Position numbers and translations under genes: made by a program. From contig JAKLHH010000583.1 in assembly GCA_022710245.1 (NCBI GenBank), positions 1 through 5,616 on the forward strand: a stretch of 5,616 bases of DNA, in the 5' to 3' direction. Below the pieces are notes generated by a model that saw nothing but the letters and a program-made list of their open reading frames with translations, did no database searches and was not told the origin of the DNA. Shown here piece by piece: positions 1 through 5,616 of this stretch. The stretch comes from Myxococcota bacterium. GTDB taxonomy: Bacteria > Myxococcota > Polyangia > GCA-2747355 > JAKLHH01. Each line of letters begins with the position of its first letter. The first letter of the stretch is position 1.

Positions 1-21
1 CCGTCGTGGGTCGCTAGCCCT

Positions 22-201
22 TCAACGTATGACTCTTTCATTCACAACACCCCGCCGGTTTAACCGGCGCACGGAGAGCCCGATGGAGTAGAAGTCCTGC
101 ATCGCGCGGTTGAACATGCCCGCGGCGTTCTGAGTCGTCTGCGTGGCGTTGGCGAAGGTCTGCTGACCCATCTCGCGGATCCTCTCGTTGAAGTCAGCCA
201 T
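22..201 (-). CDS. Small hypothetical protein, 59 aa, possibly truncated
   Basis: I do not recognise this protein. The ATG at 201 is chosen because GGAGGA lies four bases upstream of it. An in-frame upstream extension would be Arg/Pro-rich and lacks such a site. Residues 1-45 (starting MADFNERIREMGQQTF) are rich in Gln, Asn, Thr and Ala and look like one or two amphipathic helices, loosely reminiscent of phasin-like or other small helical proteins. That resemblance is only an impression. There is no signal peptide, membrane segment or Cys motif. Codons 1-46 mostly end in G or C, as in the rest of the window. From codon 47 on the ORF uses TTA, AAT, GAA, AGA and ATA, which are rare in such a genome. 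The C-terminal tail (about residues 47-59) may therefore not be the ancestral one, through frameshift, truncation or a recombination junction. It is transcribed away from the repeat-rich spacer to its right. Confidence 0.6.
   Translation of the reverse strand: MADFNERIREMGQQTFANATQTTQNAAGMFNRAMQDFYSIGLSVRRLNRRGVVNERVIR
53..69. repeat. 17-bp near-perfect palindrome
   Basis: CGCCGGTTTAACCGGCG consists of 8-bp perfect inverted arms around a single T. It lies inside the 3' part of the small ORF, at codons 45-50, where codon use changes. It could be a protein-binding site, a recombination end or chance. Nothing else in the window repeats it. Confidence 0.5.
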
Positions 202-419
202 GGTCTCCTCCTTGGCTTGGGTCGGAGCGCCTGGCGCACTCCGAACGTGGTCTGTCGCCCGCCCGACGCTGCGTCGCGACGCGCGAAGTCCCGCCGACGT
301 GCAAGGAGGGGGCCACCTGGCCGAGCAGCGAGAGGTCACGAAGGGCATGAGATCGCGGCCCGGCCCGGCGGCGCGGTCTCCGTTCGGCGGGCGAGATCGC
401 GCAGCGTGCTGGGCAATTC

Positions 420-458
420 GCCCTGCTCGCCTCCTGCGGAGGCTCAGCGATGAAGGGC
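420..458. repeat. 39-bp hairpin-forming repeat, copy 1
   Basis: This copy is identical over 39 bp to the one at 528-566. The similarity extends left to 413 with two mismatches (417 and 419). The unit is itself imperfectly palindromic: the core GCCTCC-TGC-GGAGGC forms a 6-bp stem with a 3-base loop, GCT/AGC pairs lie outside it, and the ends GCCCT/AGGGC pair as well. It resembles REP or MITE-type intergenic repeats. Whether other copies exist in the genome cannot be seen here. Confidence 0.85.
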
Positions 459-527
459 GCATTGCCCCTCCCTGGAGCAATTGCGGTCCTCACGGCCTTC
501 GGCCCCGGGATGAGACCGCCGCAAGTT

Positions 528-566
528 GCCCTGCTCGCCTCCTGCGGAGGCTCAGCGATGAAGGGC
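528..566. repeat. 39-bp hairpin-forming repeat, copy 2
   Basis: This is the second perfect copy of the 420-458 unit, in direct orientation and offset by 108 bp. The 69 bp between the copies shows no obvious similarity to the sequence after copy 2, so this is not a simple tandem array. The right end (GATGAAGGGC) also forms one arm of the inverted repeat at 557-582. Confidence 0.85.
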
Positions 567-582
567 TAGTCCGCCCTTCATC
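557..582 (-). terminator. Possible terminator hairpin after heme lipoprotein gene
   Basis: GATGAAGGGC (557-566) and GCCCTTCATC (573-582) form a perfect 10-bp stem around a 6-base loop. It begins two bases beyond the TGA of the heme lipoprotein gene, read on the minus strand. There is no T-tract after the stem, so it is not a classical intrinsic terminator. It could serve as a Rho-linked 3' end, an mRNA-stabilising structure, or simply reflect the inverted repeat copy. Confidence 0.4.
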
Positions 583-584
583 AC

Positions 585-1157
585 TCAGCGGCGGCGCGGC
601 AGGTCGACCTCGACCCAGAAGAGCCCGCGGAGGTCACCGGCCGCGAACCCCGTCGCGCGGTCGCGCGGGTAGCGCTTCGCGAGCTGCTCCTCCACGTCAG
701 CCGCGAGGGCGGTGCCGTGGCACCTGAGGCAGGGTGTGGCCGTGCGGATCGGCTCCAGGTACCCGATCCGCGCGGGACCCAGCATCCGCGCCGAGGACGC
801 CAGGCCCGGGTTCTTCTCGTACTCCTCGAGGAGCGGGGCGACCCAGGGCGGCGGTGCGTTCCTCGGGTTGCGCAGGCGCTGGCTGGTGCGGCCGATCCGC
901 AGCGTCGCGTCCCCGCTCGCCGCTGCGATGGCGGGGGCGCGCTCGGCGCAGACCGCGATCGCGGCGGCCGGACCGCCTTGCTTGAGCGCGGCGGTGAGCT
1001 CCCGCATCAGGCCGCCGCGGAGCTTCTCCACGGCCTCGCGCGCGCGAGCCATCGCTGCCTCGCGATCGGCCGGGCTGGCAGGGCCCGCGGGCGTGTGTCC
1101 GCAGCCCGCGAGGAGGAGCGCGAGGGCCGCGTGCTTCGTCCACGTCGCAGAGATCAT
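585..1157 (-). CDS. Tll0287-like (DUF3365) c-type heme lipoprotein
   Basis: This is a predicted 190-aa exported lipoprotein that binds one covalent heme. The ATG at 1157 is preferred over the one at 1181 because AGGAG sits about 6 bases upstream and the signal sequence then begins properly. Residues 1-19 form a short positively charged segment, a hydrophobic stretch and a lipobox (L16-A17-G18-C19), so Cys19 should be lipidated at the cell envelope. The rest matches the Tll0287-like/DUF3365 domain: the helical segment ending AIAVC (Cys70), the family-typical [16 protein letters not shown] (90-105), and the heme-attachment motif CLRCH (143-147) followed by a [13 protein letters not shown] end (174-186). 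In cyanobacterial Tll0287 the heme has a His/Cys axial pair and a PAS-like fold. Cys70 is a candidate equivalent, by inference. The role is probably redox or gas sensing or electron transfer, but the substrate is unknown. It lies 68 bp downstream of recA on the same strand and may be co-transcribed with it. Confidence 0.85.
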   Translation of the reverse strand: MISATWTKHAALALLLAGCGHTPAGPASPADREAAMARAREAVEKLRGGLMRELTAALKQGGPAAAIAVCAERAPAIAAASGDATLRIGRTSQRLRNPRNAPPPWVAPLLEEYEKNPGLASSARMLGPARIGYLEPIRTATPCLRCHGTALAADVEEQLAKRYPRDRATGFAAGDLRGLFWVEVDLPRRR

Positions 1158-1194
1158 GGCAGCTCCTGAGGGGTGGAGCAATGCGACCGCGCCG

Positions 1195-1215
1195 CGCGGC
1201 GACGGCAGCGCCGCG
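1195..1215 (-). terminator. GC-rich hairpin after recA (weak)
   Basis: CGCGGCG (1195-1201) and CGCCGCG (1209-1215) pair over 7 bp with a 7-base loop, 10 bases beyond the recA stop. No T-run follows on the minus strand, so read-through into the heme lipoprotein gene is likely at least in part. Such hairpins arise easily in DNA of this GC content, hence the low confidence. Confidence 0.25.
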
Positions 1216-1225
1216 GGCGGGACCG

Positions 1226-2338
<1,113 letters not shown>

Positions 2339-2353
2339 GGCTGCTAGTCTCCT
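2339..2353 (-). promoter_or_regulatory. recA ribosome binding site in thpR-recA gap
   Basis: The 15-base gap between the thpR stop and the recA ATG holds AGGAG directly after the TAG stop (minus strand TAGAGGAG), about 10 bases from the ATG. A ribosome finishing thpR covers this site, so coupled re-initiation is likely. No room exists for a dedicated promoter in the gap, although one inside thpR cannot be excluded. Confidence 0.65.
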
Positions 2354-3064
2354 CTACTCGGTCTCGGTCTCGGTCTCGGTTTCGGTCTCGCCCGCGGGCG
2401 CCGCGCCGCGGTCGACGGCCGCGCCCGGATCCGGGCGTGGCGCCTCGGCGGCGCGCGGCGGGGGCCGCAGCGGGATGCGCGCGAGCGGGGTGTACTCGGG
2501 TCCCTGCCGCTTGAGCACGCTCTGATAGAGCACGACCTCGCTCACCGCGCAGCTGCCGAGGTCGGTCGACTCCAGGCCCTCCAGCACGTCGGCCGCCCCG
2601 CCCTTGACGCGGCCGAGCGTGAGGTGCGGCGAGAAGGCGCGCTTCTCGCGGGCGAAGCCGAGCTCGCCCAGCCAGCCGTCCACCTCGCCCGCGAGGTGCG
2701 GCAACGCCTCGCCCTCGCTCTCGACGCCGATCCACAGCACCCGCGGCGCGGTGCGGCTTGGGAAGGCGCCGAGGCCTCTCAGGCGCAGGTGGAACCCCGC
2801 GCGGCCCGCCAGGCGGTCGCCGAGGAGATCGCGCACCGCGTAGACGCTCTCCTCGGGGATCTCGGCGAGGAACTTGAGGGTGACGTGGAGGTTCGCGAGC
2901 GCGACCCAGCCCACCTTGAGGCCGGCCTGGCGCGCGCGGGCGCGCAGCTCGGCCTGGACGTCGCCGACCTGGTTGATGGTCGCGATGGGCGGGGTCACCG
3001 CGATGAAGGCGCGGACGCGGTGGACGTGCGGGCTCTGCGGACGTGCAGGTGGGGTGGGGTTCAT
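2354..3064 (-). CDS. thpR: RNA 2',3'-cyclic phosphodiesterase (LigT/2H family)
   Basis: This 236-aa 2H phosphoesterase is expected to hydrolyse RNA 2',3'-cyclic phosphate ends to 2'-phosphates. The family was also described as a 2'-5' RNA ligase. Both signature H-x-T-x motifs are present, HVTL (60-63) and HLTL (147-150), placing the two catalytic His residues about 87 apart as usual. RAFIAV (18-23) near the start and LKFLAEIP (63-70) are also typical. The start at 3064 overlaps the cinA stop as TGATG, which fixes it by coupling. A longer in-frame reading upstream only shadows cinA. The family domain ends near residue 200. The remaining roughly 36 residues are a low-complexity Pro/Ala/Arg tail closing with an alternating Glu-Thr run encoded by a hexanucleotide repeat. 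The family usually has about 175-195 residues, so this tail is an addition. It is second in the cinA-thpR-recA operon. Confidence 0.93.
   Translation of the reverse strand: MNPTPPARPQSPHVHRVRAFIAVTPPIATINQVGDVQAELRARARQAGLKVGWVALANLHVTLKFLAEIPEESVYAVRDLLGDRLAGRAGFHLRLRGLGAFPSRTAPRVLWIGVESEGEALPHLAGEVDGWLGELGFAREKRAFSPHLTLGRVKGGAADVLEGLESTDLGSCAVSEVVLYQSVLKRQGPEYTPLARIPLRPPPRAAEAPRPDPGAAVDRGAAPAGETETETETETE
2357..2386. repeat. Hexanucleotide repeat (CTCGGT)x5
   Basis: Five consecutive CTCGGT units, the last with C to T at its first base, form the 3' end of thpR just before its stop. On the coding strand they read as Thr-Glu pairs. Because the unit is six bases, slippage would change tail length by two residues without a frameshift. 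Confidence 0.9.
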
Positions 3065-4443
3065 CAGGTCCTCTTCGCGGCCCAGCGGCCTTCGAGCGGG
3101 TCGCCGCTCGCTGGCCACTCGCCGCGGAGCTCGTGGAGCACCATCGCCAGCGCGGTGTAGGCGGAGATCTGCTTCACGCGCTGTCGCTCGAAGGGAAAGA
3201 CGCGGTGCAGGTGGCGCACGCCGCTCGCCGAGGCGAGCGCGAAGTGCACGGTCCCCACCGGCTTCTCCTCGCTGCCCCCGCCCGGCCCGGCGATCCCGGA
3301 GATCGCCACCCCGTAGGTGGCGCCGGCGAGCGCGCGCACGCCGCGCGCCATCGCCTCCACGCACTCGCGGCTCACCGCCCCGGCGCTGGCGAGGACCGCC
3401 TCGGGCACGCCGAGGAGCTTCTGCTTGCAGGCGTTCGAGTAGGTCACGGCGGAGAGCTCGAAGACCTCGGAGCTCCCCGAGGCCTGCGTGATCAGGTCGC
3501 CGGCCAGGCCGCCCGTGCAGCTCTCGGCCAGCGCGACGGTGGCGCCGGCCGCGCGGAGGGCGCCGACGACGGCCTCGCTGAAGGTCGTCTCGTCGACGGA
3601 GAAGACGTGGCGGCCCAGGCGCGCGCGCGCCTCGGCCTCGAGGCGGGCGAGCAGCGCCGTGGCCTCCTCCACCCCGCCGGCCCCCGGCCGTACCACGACG
3701 ATGACGCGGTTCTCGGGGAAGGAGGTGCGGTAGTGCAGCGTGACCTGGCAGTCATTCGTCGCGGCAGCTACGCCCGACCGCCCAACCTGGGCGGCGCCGC
3801 GACTGCCGGCGGGGACCGCCGCGAGGAGGTCGGCGAGCCGGTGGTCCAGCTGCGACTCGCCGAGGCCGAAGACGTTGAGGGAGCGGAGCAGCGCGGGCGC
3901 CAGCGAGAGCTCGGCGCGCAGACGCGGCAGCAGCTCCTCCTCGAAGATCCCCTTCAGCTCCAGCGGCACGCCGGGCAGGCAGGCCACGCGGCAGACGCGC
4001 CCGCCCTCGCGGCTCACCCGCAGCAGGAAGCCCGGCGCGGTGCCGCGCGGGTTGCGCAGCACCTCGGCGCCGCGAGGGAGCCAGGCCTGCTTCTCGTTGT
4101 TCGGGGTGAGCACGTAGCCGCCGCGGGCGAAGCGCTCCCGCATGGCCTCCAGCGCCGCGGCGTCGAGCTCCAGGGGCGCTGCCCCCGCCGCGCGCGCCAC
4201 CGCCTCGGTCGTGCGATCGTCGGAGGTCGGTCCGAGCCCGCCGCTGACGAGGAGCAGATCGCAGCGCGGGAGCGACTCCTCGAGCGCGCGGACCAGCCCC
4301 TCCAGCTCGTCGCCCACGGTGACGACGCGGGTGAGCTCGAGCCCGACTTGCTTCAGGCGGGTAGCCAGCCAGGCGGCGTTGGTGTTGATCACGTCGCCCC
4401 GGAGCAGCTCGTCTCCGGTGGTCAGGATCTCGGCCGTGAGCAT
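3064..4443 (-). CDS. cinA: CinA: nicotinamide-nucleotide amidohydrolase/MoCF-domain protein
   Basis: This is a 459-aa two-domain CinA. The N-terminal COG1058/MoCF-like domain (about 1-175) carries GDELLRGDVINTN (10-22) and VSGGLGPTSDDRT (66-78), then PGVPLELKGIF (157-167). In some homologs this domain hydrolyses ADP-ribose. A linker region (about 176-280) follows. The C-terminal PncC-type domain (about 283-445) has ESCTGGL (307-313, presumed nucleophile Ser308), TYSNACKQKLLGV (334-346), AISGIAGPGGG (380-390) and KPVGTVHFA (394-402). This domain deamidates nicotinamide mononucleotide to nicotinic acid mononucleotide, a pyridine-nucleotide salvage step. In streptococci CinA is competence-induced and cotranscribed with recA. 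The ATG at 4443 gives the standard family start (MLTAEILTTGDELL), although the upstream Shine-Dalgarno match is weak (GGAG about 11 bases away). A little longer than the usual 410-430 residues. First gene of the operon, coupled by TGATG to thpR. Confidence 0.96.
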   Translation of the reverse strand: MLTAEILTTGDELLRGDVINTNAAWLATRLKQVGLELTRVVTVGDELEGLVRALEESLPRCDLLLVSGGLGPTSDDRTTEAVARAAGAAPLELDAAALEAMRERFARGGYVLTPNNEKQAWLPRGAEVLRNPRGTAPGFLLRVSREGGRVCRVACLPGVPLELKGIFEEELLPRLRAELSLAPALLRSLNVFGLGESQLDHRLADLLAAVPAGSRGAAQVGRSGVAAATNDCQVTLHYRTSFPENRVIVVVRPGAGGVEEATALLARLEAEARARLGRHVFSVDETTFSEAVVGALRAAGATVALAESCTGGLAGDLITQASGSSEVFELSAVTYSNACKQKLLGVPEAVLASAGAVSRECVEAMARGVRALAGATYGVAISGIAGPGGGSEEKPVGTVHFALASASGVRHLHRVFPFERQRVKQISAYTALAMVLHELRGEWPASGDPLEGRWAAKRT

Positions 4444-4471
4444 GGCGCCTGGGGCTCCGAAGGGGTCCCCT

Positions 4472-4501
4472 GTACTAAGCTGGGGCCCGGAAGAGTGTCA
4501 A
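4472..4501 (-). promoter_or_regulatory. Proximal promoter candidate for cinA operon
   Basis: On the minus strand a perfect -35 TTGACA (4496-4501) is followed after 18 bases by TAGTAC (4472-4477), a weak -10 with T, A and A in place. Transcription would begin near 4465, leaving a leader of about 22 bases before the cinA ATG. The -10 is poor, so only moderate confidence. Confidence 0.45.
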
Positions 4502-4508
4502 GGCGGTC

Positions 4509-4537
4509 ATCCTGCCGGACACCTGAACAGATGTCAA
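4509..4537 (-). promoter_or_regulatory. Distal promoter candidate for cinA operon
   Basis: A second perfect TTGACA on the minus strand (4532-4537) is followed after 17 bases by CAGGAT (4509-4514), which matches 3 of 6 of TATAAT. Its -35 lies inside the LexA-like site, so binding there would block it. Tandem promoters, one regulated and one constitutive, would fit a recA operon, but this is inference from motif layout. Confidence 0.35.
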
Positions 4538-4538
4538 G
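4522..4538 (-). promoter_or_regulatory. Candidate LexA (SOS) box upstream of cinA-thpR-recA
   Basis: On the minus strand CTTGACATCTGTTCAGG fits 15 of 17 positions of the Myxococcus xanthus LexA motif as I recall it (CTRHAMRYBYGTTCAGS). Only positions 3 and 4 fail. Read on the plus strand, GAACAGATGT also fits the core of the Gram-positive-type box (GAAC-N4-GT). It overlaps the distal -35, as a repressor site should. The motif is degenerate and the consensus is from memory. Confidence 0.45.
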
Positions 4539-4635
4539 TAGGCCGCACGCGATCCCGTGAAGTCTTGCTGTCTTCTCTGCTGCCATCCCGACCGTGTCGC
4601 CTGGTCCCTGCCAGAGAATCTCCCACACCGCCTGC

Positions 4636-4653
4636 CGCGCGCCAGGGCGCGCG
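4636..4653. repeat. GC hairpin in divergent region
   Basis: CGCGCGC-CAGG-GCGCGCG makes a perfect 7-bp stem with a 4-base loop. It lies between the two divergent promoter clusters and might insulate them or be a chance product of base composition. No T-tract follows on either strand. Confidence 0.4.
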
Positions 4654-4683
4654 AGGCGTGTTCGCGACCTTCGCTGCGGCCAC

Positions 4684-4700
4684 TTTCTCGACGAGAGAAA
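4684..4700. promoter_or_regulatory. Inverted repeat just upstream of PP2C promoter
   Basis: TTTCTC-GACGA-GAGAAA has perfect 6-bp arms and a 5-base spacer and ends 6 bases before the -35 hexamer of the phosphatase promoter. An activator or regulator site is possible. The arms are A/T-rich for this genome, which makes chance somewhat less likely. Confidence 0.35.
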
Positions 4701-4706
4701 CCAAGA

Positions 4707-4735
4707 TTGACACTCGCTTCACGTTGCAGTAATTT
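4707..4735 (+). promoter_or_regulatory. Promoter for PP2C phosphatase gene
   Basis: A perfect TTGACA (4707-4712), a 17-base spacer and TAATTT (4730-4735) give a good housekeeping-sigma promoter. Transcription would start near 4742, with a leader of about 28 bases before the ATG at 4770. The area is visibly A/T-richer than its surroundings. Confidence 0.6.
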
Positions 4736-4769
4736 CTTACCTCCTATCAAGGGTTACAGCGTTCGGCTG

Positions 4770-5555
4770 ATGAAAATCCGCTACGCCGCAAAGACCGATG
4801 TAGGGATGAAGCGTACTCACAATGAGGACTACTTTAGCCTCATGGAGGACGAGCAACTCTTCATCGTGGCCGACGGCATGGGAGGCCACAGCTCGGGCGA
4901 GGTGGCGAGCCGCCTCGCGGCCGAGACCGTGAGCGAGTTCTACCAGCGGACCAAGGACGAGGACGCGACCTGGCCCTACAAGATGGACCGCAGCCTGAGC
5001 TACATCGAGAACCGGCTCGTCTGCGGGATCAAGCTCGCCAACTTCAAGATCTACGAGGCGGCGTCGAAGGACATCCGCTTCAAGGGCATGGGGACGACGA
5101 TCGTCACCTGCCTGATCAACGGCGACAAGATCTACATCGCCCACGTCGGTGACAGCCGCTGCTACCGGCTGCGCGGCGGCGGCTTCGAGCAGGTCACGCG
5201 CGACCACTCCCTCCTCGAGGACTACAAGGACGCCAAGCCGGACATGACGGCCGAGGAGGAGCGCAACTTCCCGCACAAGAACGTCATCACCCGCGCGCTC
5301 GGCATGCGCGACACGGTGCAGGTGGACATCCGCACCGACGAGGTGATGGACGGCGACATGTACCTGCTCTGCTCCGACGGGCTCTCGGGGATGATCTCCG
5401 ACGAGCACATGAAGCAGATCCTCAGCACCAGCGAGGATCTGGAGAAGGCGGTCGCCGAGCTCGTCGACCAGGCCAACCGCGCGGGCGGCACGGACAACAT
5501 CACCACGCTGGTGCTCCACTGCACCAACACCTCGGCGGGCGGGAACTCGAAGTAG
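4770..5555 (+). CDS. PP2C-family serine/threonine protein phosphatase
   Basis: This 261-aa cytoplasmic metal-dependent phosphatase belongs to the bacterial Stp/PrpC-like PP2C group, which reverses Ser/Thr phosphorylation by Hanks-type kinases. The PP2C motifs appear in order: RTHNEDYF (15-22, Asp20), [12 protein letters not shown] (33-44, metal-binding Asp35), GMGTT (106-110), [12 protein letters not shown] (124-135), DHSL (145-148), ITRALG (173-178), LLCSDGLS (199-206, metal-binding Asp203) and GGTDNIT (239-245, Asp242). All core metal residues are present and length is normal for a single-domain enzyme. The ATG at 4770 gives the usual family start just before the [11 protein letters not shown] segment. 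The Shine-Dalgarno match is weak (AAGGG about 16 bases upstream). The in-frame extension back to 4557 is Arg/Pro-rich and would run through the promoter, so it is not coding. The first 25 codons are less GC-rich than the rest. No kinase gene lies in the window. It is divergent from cinA. Confidence 0.95.
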   Translation: MKIRYAAKTDVGMKRTHNEDYFSLMEDEQLFIVADGMGGHSSGEVASRLAAETVSEFYQRTKDEDATWPYKMDRSLSYIENRLVCGIKLANFKIYEAASKDIRFKGMGTTIVTCLINGDKIYIAHVGDSRCYRLRGGGFEQVTRDHSLLEDYKDAKPDMTAEEERNFPHKNVITRALGMRDTVQVDIRTDEVMDGDMYLLCSDGLSGMISDEHMKQILSTSEDLEKAVAELVDQANRAGGTDNITTLVLHCTNTSAGGNSK

Positions 5556-5578
5556 CGCTCGCTCCCTTCGCACCCTCC

Positions 5579-5612
5579 GCACCCTCCGTCGTTACGCACC
5601 CTCCGTCGTTAC
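5579..5612. repeat. 17-bp tandem repeat downstream of PP2C gene
   Basis: Two perfect head-to-tail copies of GCACCCTCCGTCGTTAC occupy 5579-5595 and 5596-5612. A partial copy, GCACCCTCC, lies just before them at 5570-5578. The window ends four bases later, so the array may continue. No terminator hairpin is visible between the phosphatase stop and this array. Confidence 0.8.
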
Positions 5613-5616
5613 TGCG

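Larger units (their letters stand above)
202..584. other. Gene-poor spacer with repeats
   Basis: About 380 bp lie between the small ORF and the heme lipoprotein gene. The open frames crossing it are Arg/Pro/Ala-rich, lack ribosome binding sites and look like GC-rich noise. It contains the 5' leader of the small ORF, including a potential hairpin at 222-242 (CGGAG/CTCCG outer arms) and a 12-bp palindrome GCGTCGCGACGC at 271-282. It also contains a pair of 39-bp direct repeats and an inverted partial copy. I see no tRNA, rRNA or CRISPR-like spacing, and no clear promoter. Confidence 0.6.
4444..4769. other. Divergent cinA / PP2C intergenic region
   Basis: These 326 bp separate the divergent cinA and phosphatase starts. 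Short open frames on both strands have no conserved look and no properly spaced ribosome binding site. The region is locally less GC-rich around 4684-4770. It contains three TTGACA hexamers, two on the minus strand toward cinA and one on the plus strand toward the phosphatase. It also holds a LexA-like site and two inverted repeats, listed separately. Confidence 0.7.

Noticed and set aside
413..566. Minimal CRISPR array from the 39-bp repeats
   Set aside because: Only two units, a 69-bp interval, a self-pairing unit over its full length, an inverted partial copy and no cas genes. REP-like repeats fit better.
188..727. 179-codon plus-strand open frame across the left spacer
   Set aside because: The product is Arg/Pro/Ser-rich, it crosses both repeat copies and runs into the heme lipoprotein gene from the other strand. 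No initiation signal.
1158..1181. Upstream ATG at 1181 for the heme lipoprotein
   Set aside because: It lacks a Shine-Dalgarno and would add eight residues before an already complete lipoprotein signal sequence.
4522..4538. E. coli-type LexA box (CTG-N10-CAG)
   Set aside because: The sequence has CTG-N10-AAG, so it misses the second half-site. The myxobacterial motif fits better and is the one reported.
3043..4560. 505-codon plus-strand open frame opposite cinA
   Set aside because: Same kind of shadow: composition is low-complexity and it covers cinA, whose motifs are unmistakable.
4475..4750. Minus-strand small ORFs in the divergent region
   Set aside because: A GGAGGT is present at 4739-4744 on the minus strand, but no start codon lies at a suitable distance: the nearest in-frame candidate, GTG at 4722, is about 16 bases away. 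The products look random.
4557..4769. 71-codon N-terminal extension of the PP2C phosphatase
   Set aside because: The extension spans the TTGACA-17-TAATTT promoter, is unlike PP2C N-termini and has noise-like composition. The family start fits 4770.

Overview
The window looks like chromosomal DNA from a very GC-rich myxobacterium, most likely Anaeromyxobacter or a close relative. This rests on the strong G/C preference at third codon positions, the protein styles, the conserved gene set and a c-type heme lipoprotein. The assignment is made from memory of the families, not from a search.

Reading right to left on the minus strand, a compact operon runs cinA (4443 to 3064), thpR (3064 to 2354) and recA (2338 to 1226). 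cinA and thpR overlap by one base (TGATG). The recA ribosome binding site abuts the thpR stop codon. cinA encodes an NMN amidohydrolase/CinA protein, thpR a 2H-type RNA 2',3'-cyclic phosphodiesterase, and recA the recombinase. The order cinA-ligT(thpR)-recA is known from other bacteria, so this is a conserved DNA-repair and recombination transcription unit. A lipoprotein carrying one c-type heme motif and a Tll0287-like (DUF3365) domain follows on the same strand (1157 to 585).

A divergent intergenic region (4444-4769) separates cinA from a plus-strand PP2C-type serine/threonine phosphatase gene (4770-5555). It carries two candidate minus-strand promoters for the cinA operon. A sequence resembling the myxobacterial LexA box overlaps the -35 of the distal one. 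A convincing plus-strand promoter (TTGACA-17-TAATTT) serves the phosphatase gene.

The left edge holds a 59-codon minus-strand ORF of unknown function (201 to 22), whose last dozen or so codons change abruptly to rare A/T-rich ones. It is followed by about 380 bp without a convincing gene. That stretch contains two perfect 39-bp copies of a hairpin-forming repeat and an inverted partial copy that reaches the stop codon of the heme lipoprotein gene.

Most of the window is conserved core genome. I see no clear undescribed multi-gene system. The points most worth a second look are the candidate SOS operator upstream of cinA-thpR-recA, the tandem 9-residue duplication at the RecA N-terminus, the 39-bp repeat family, the heme lipoprotein next to recA, and the codon-use breakpoint in the small left-hand ORF.
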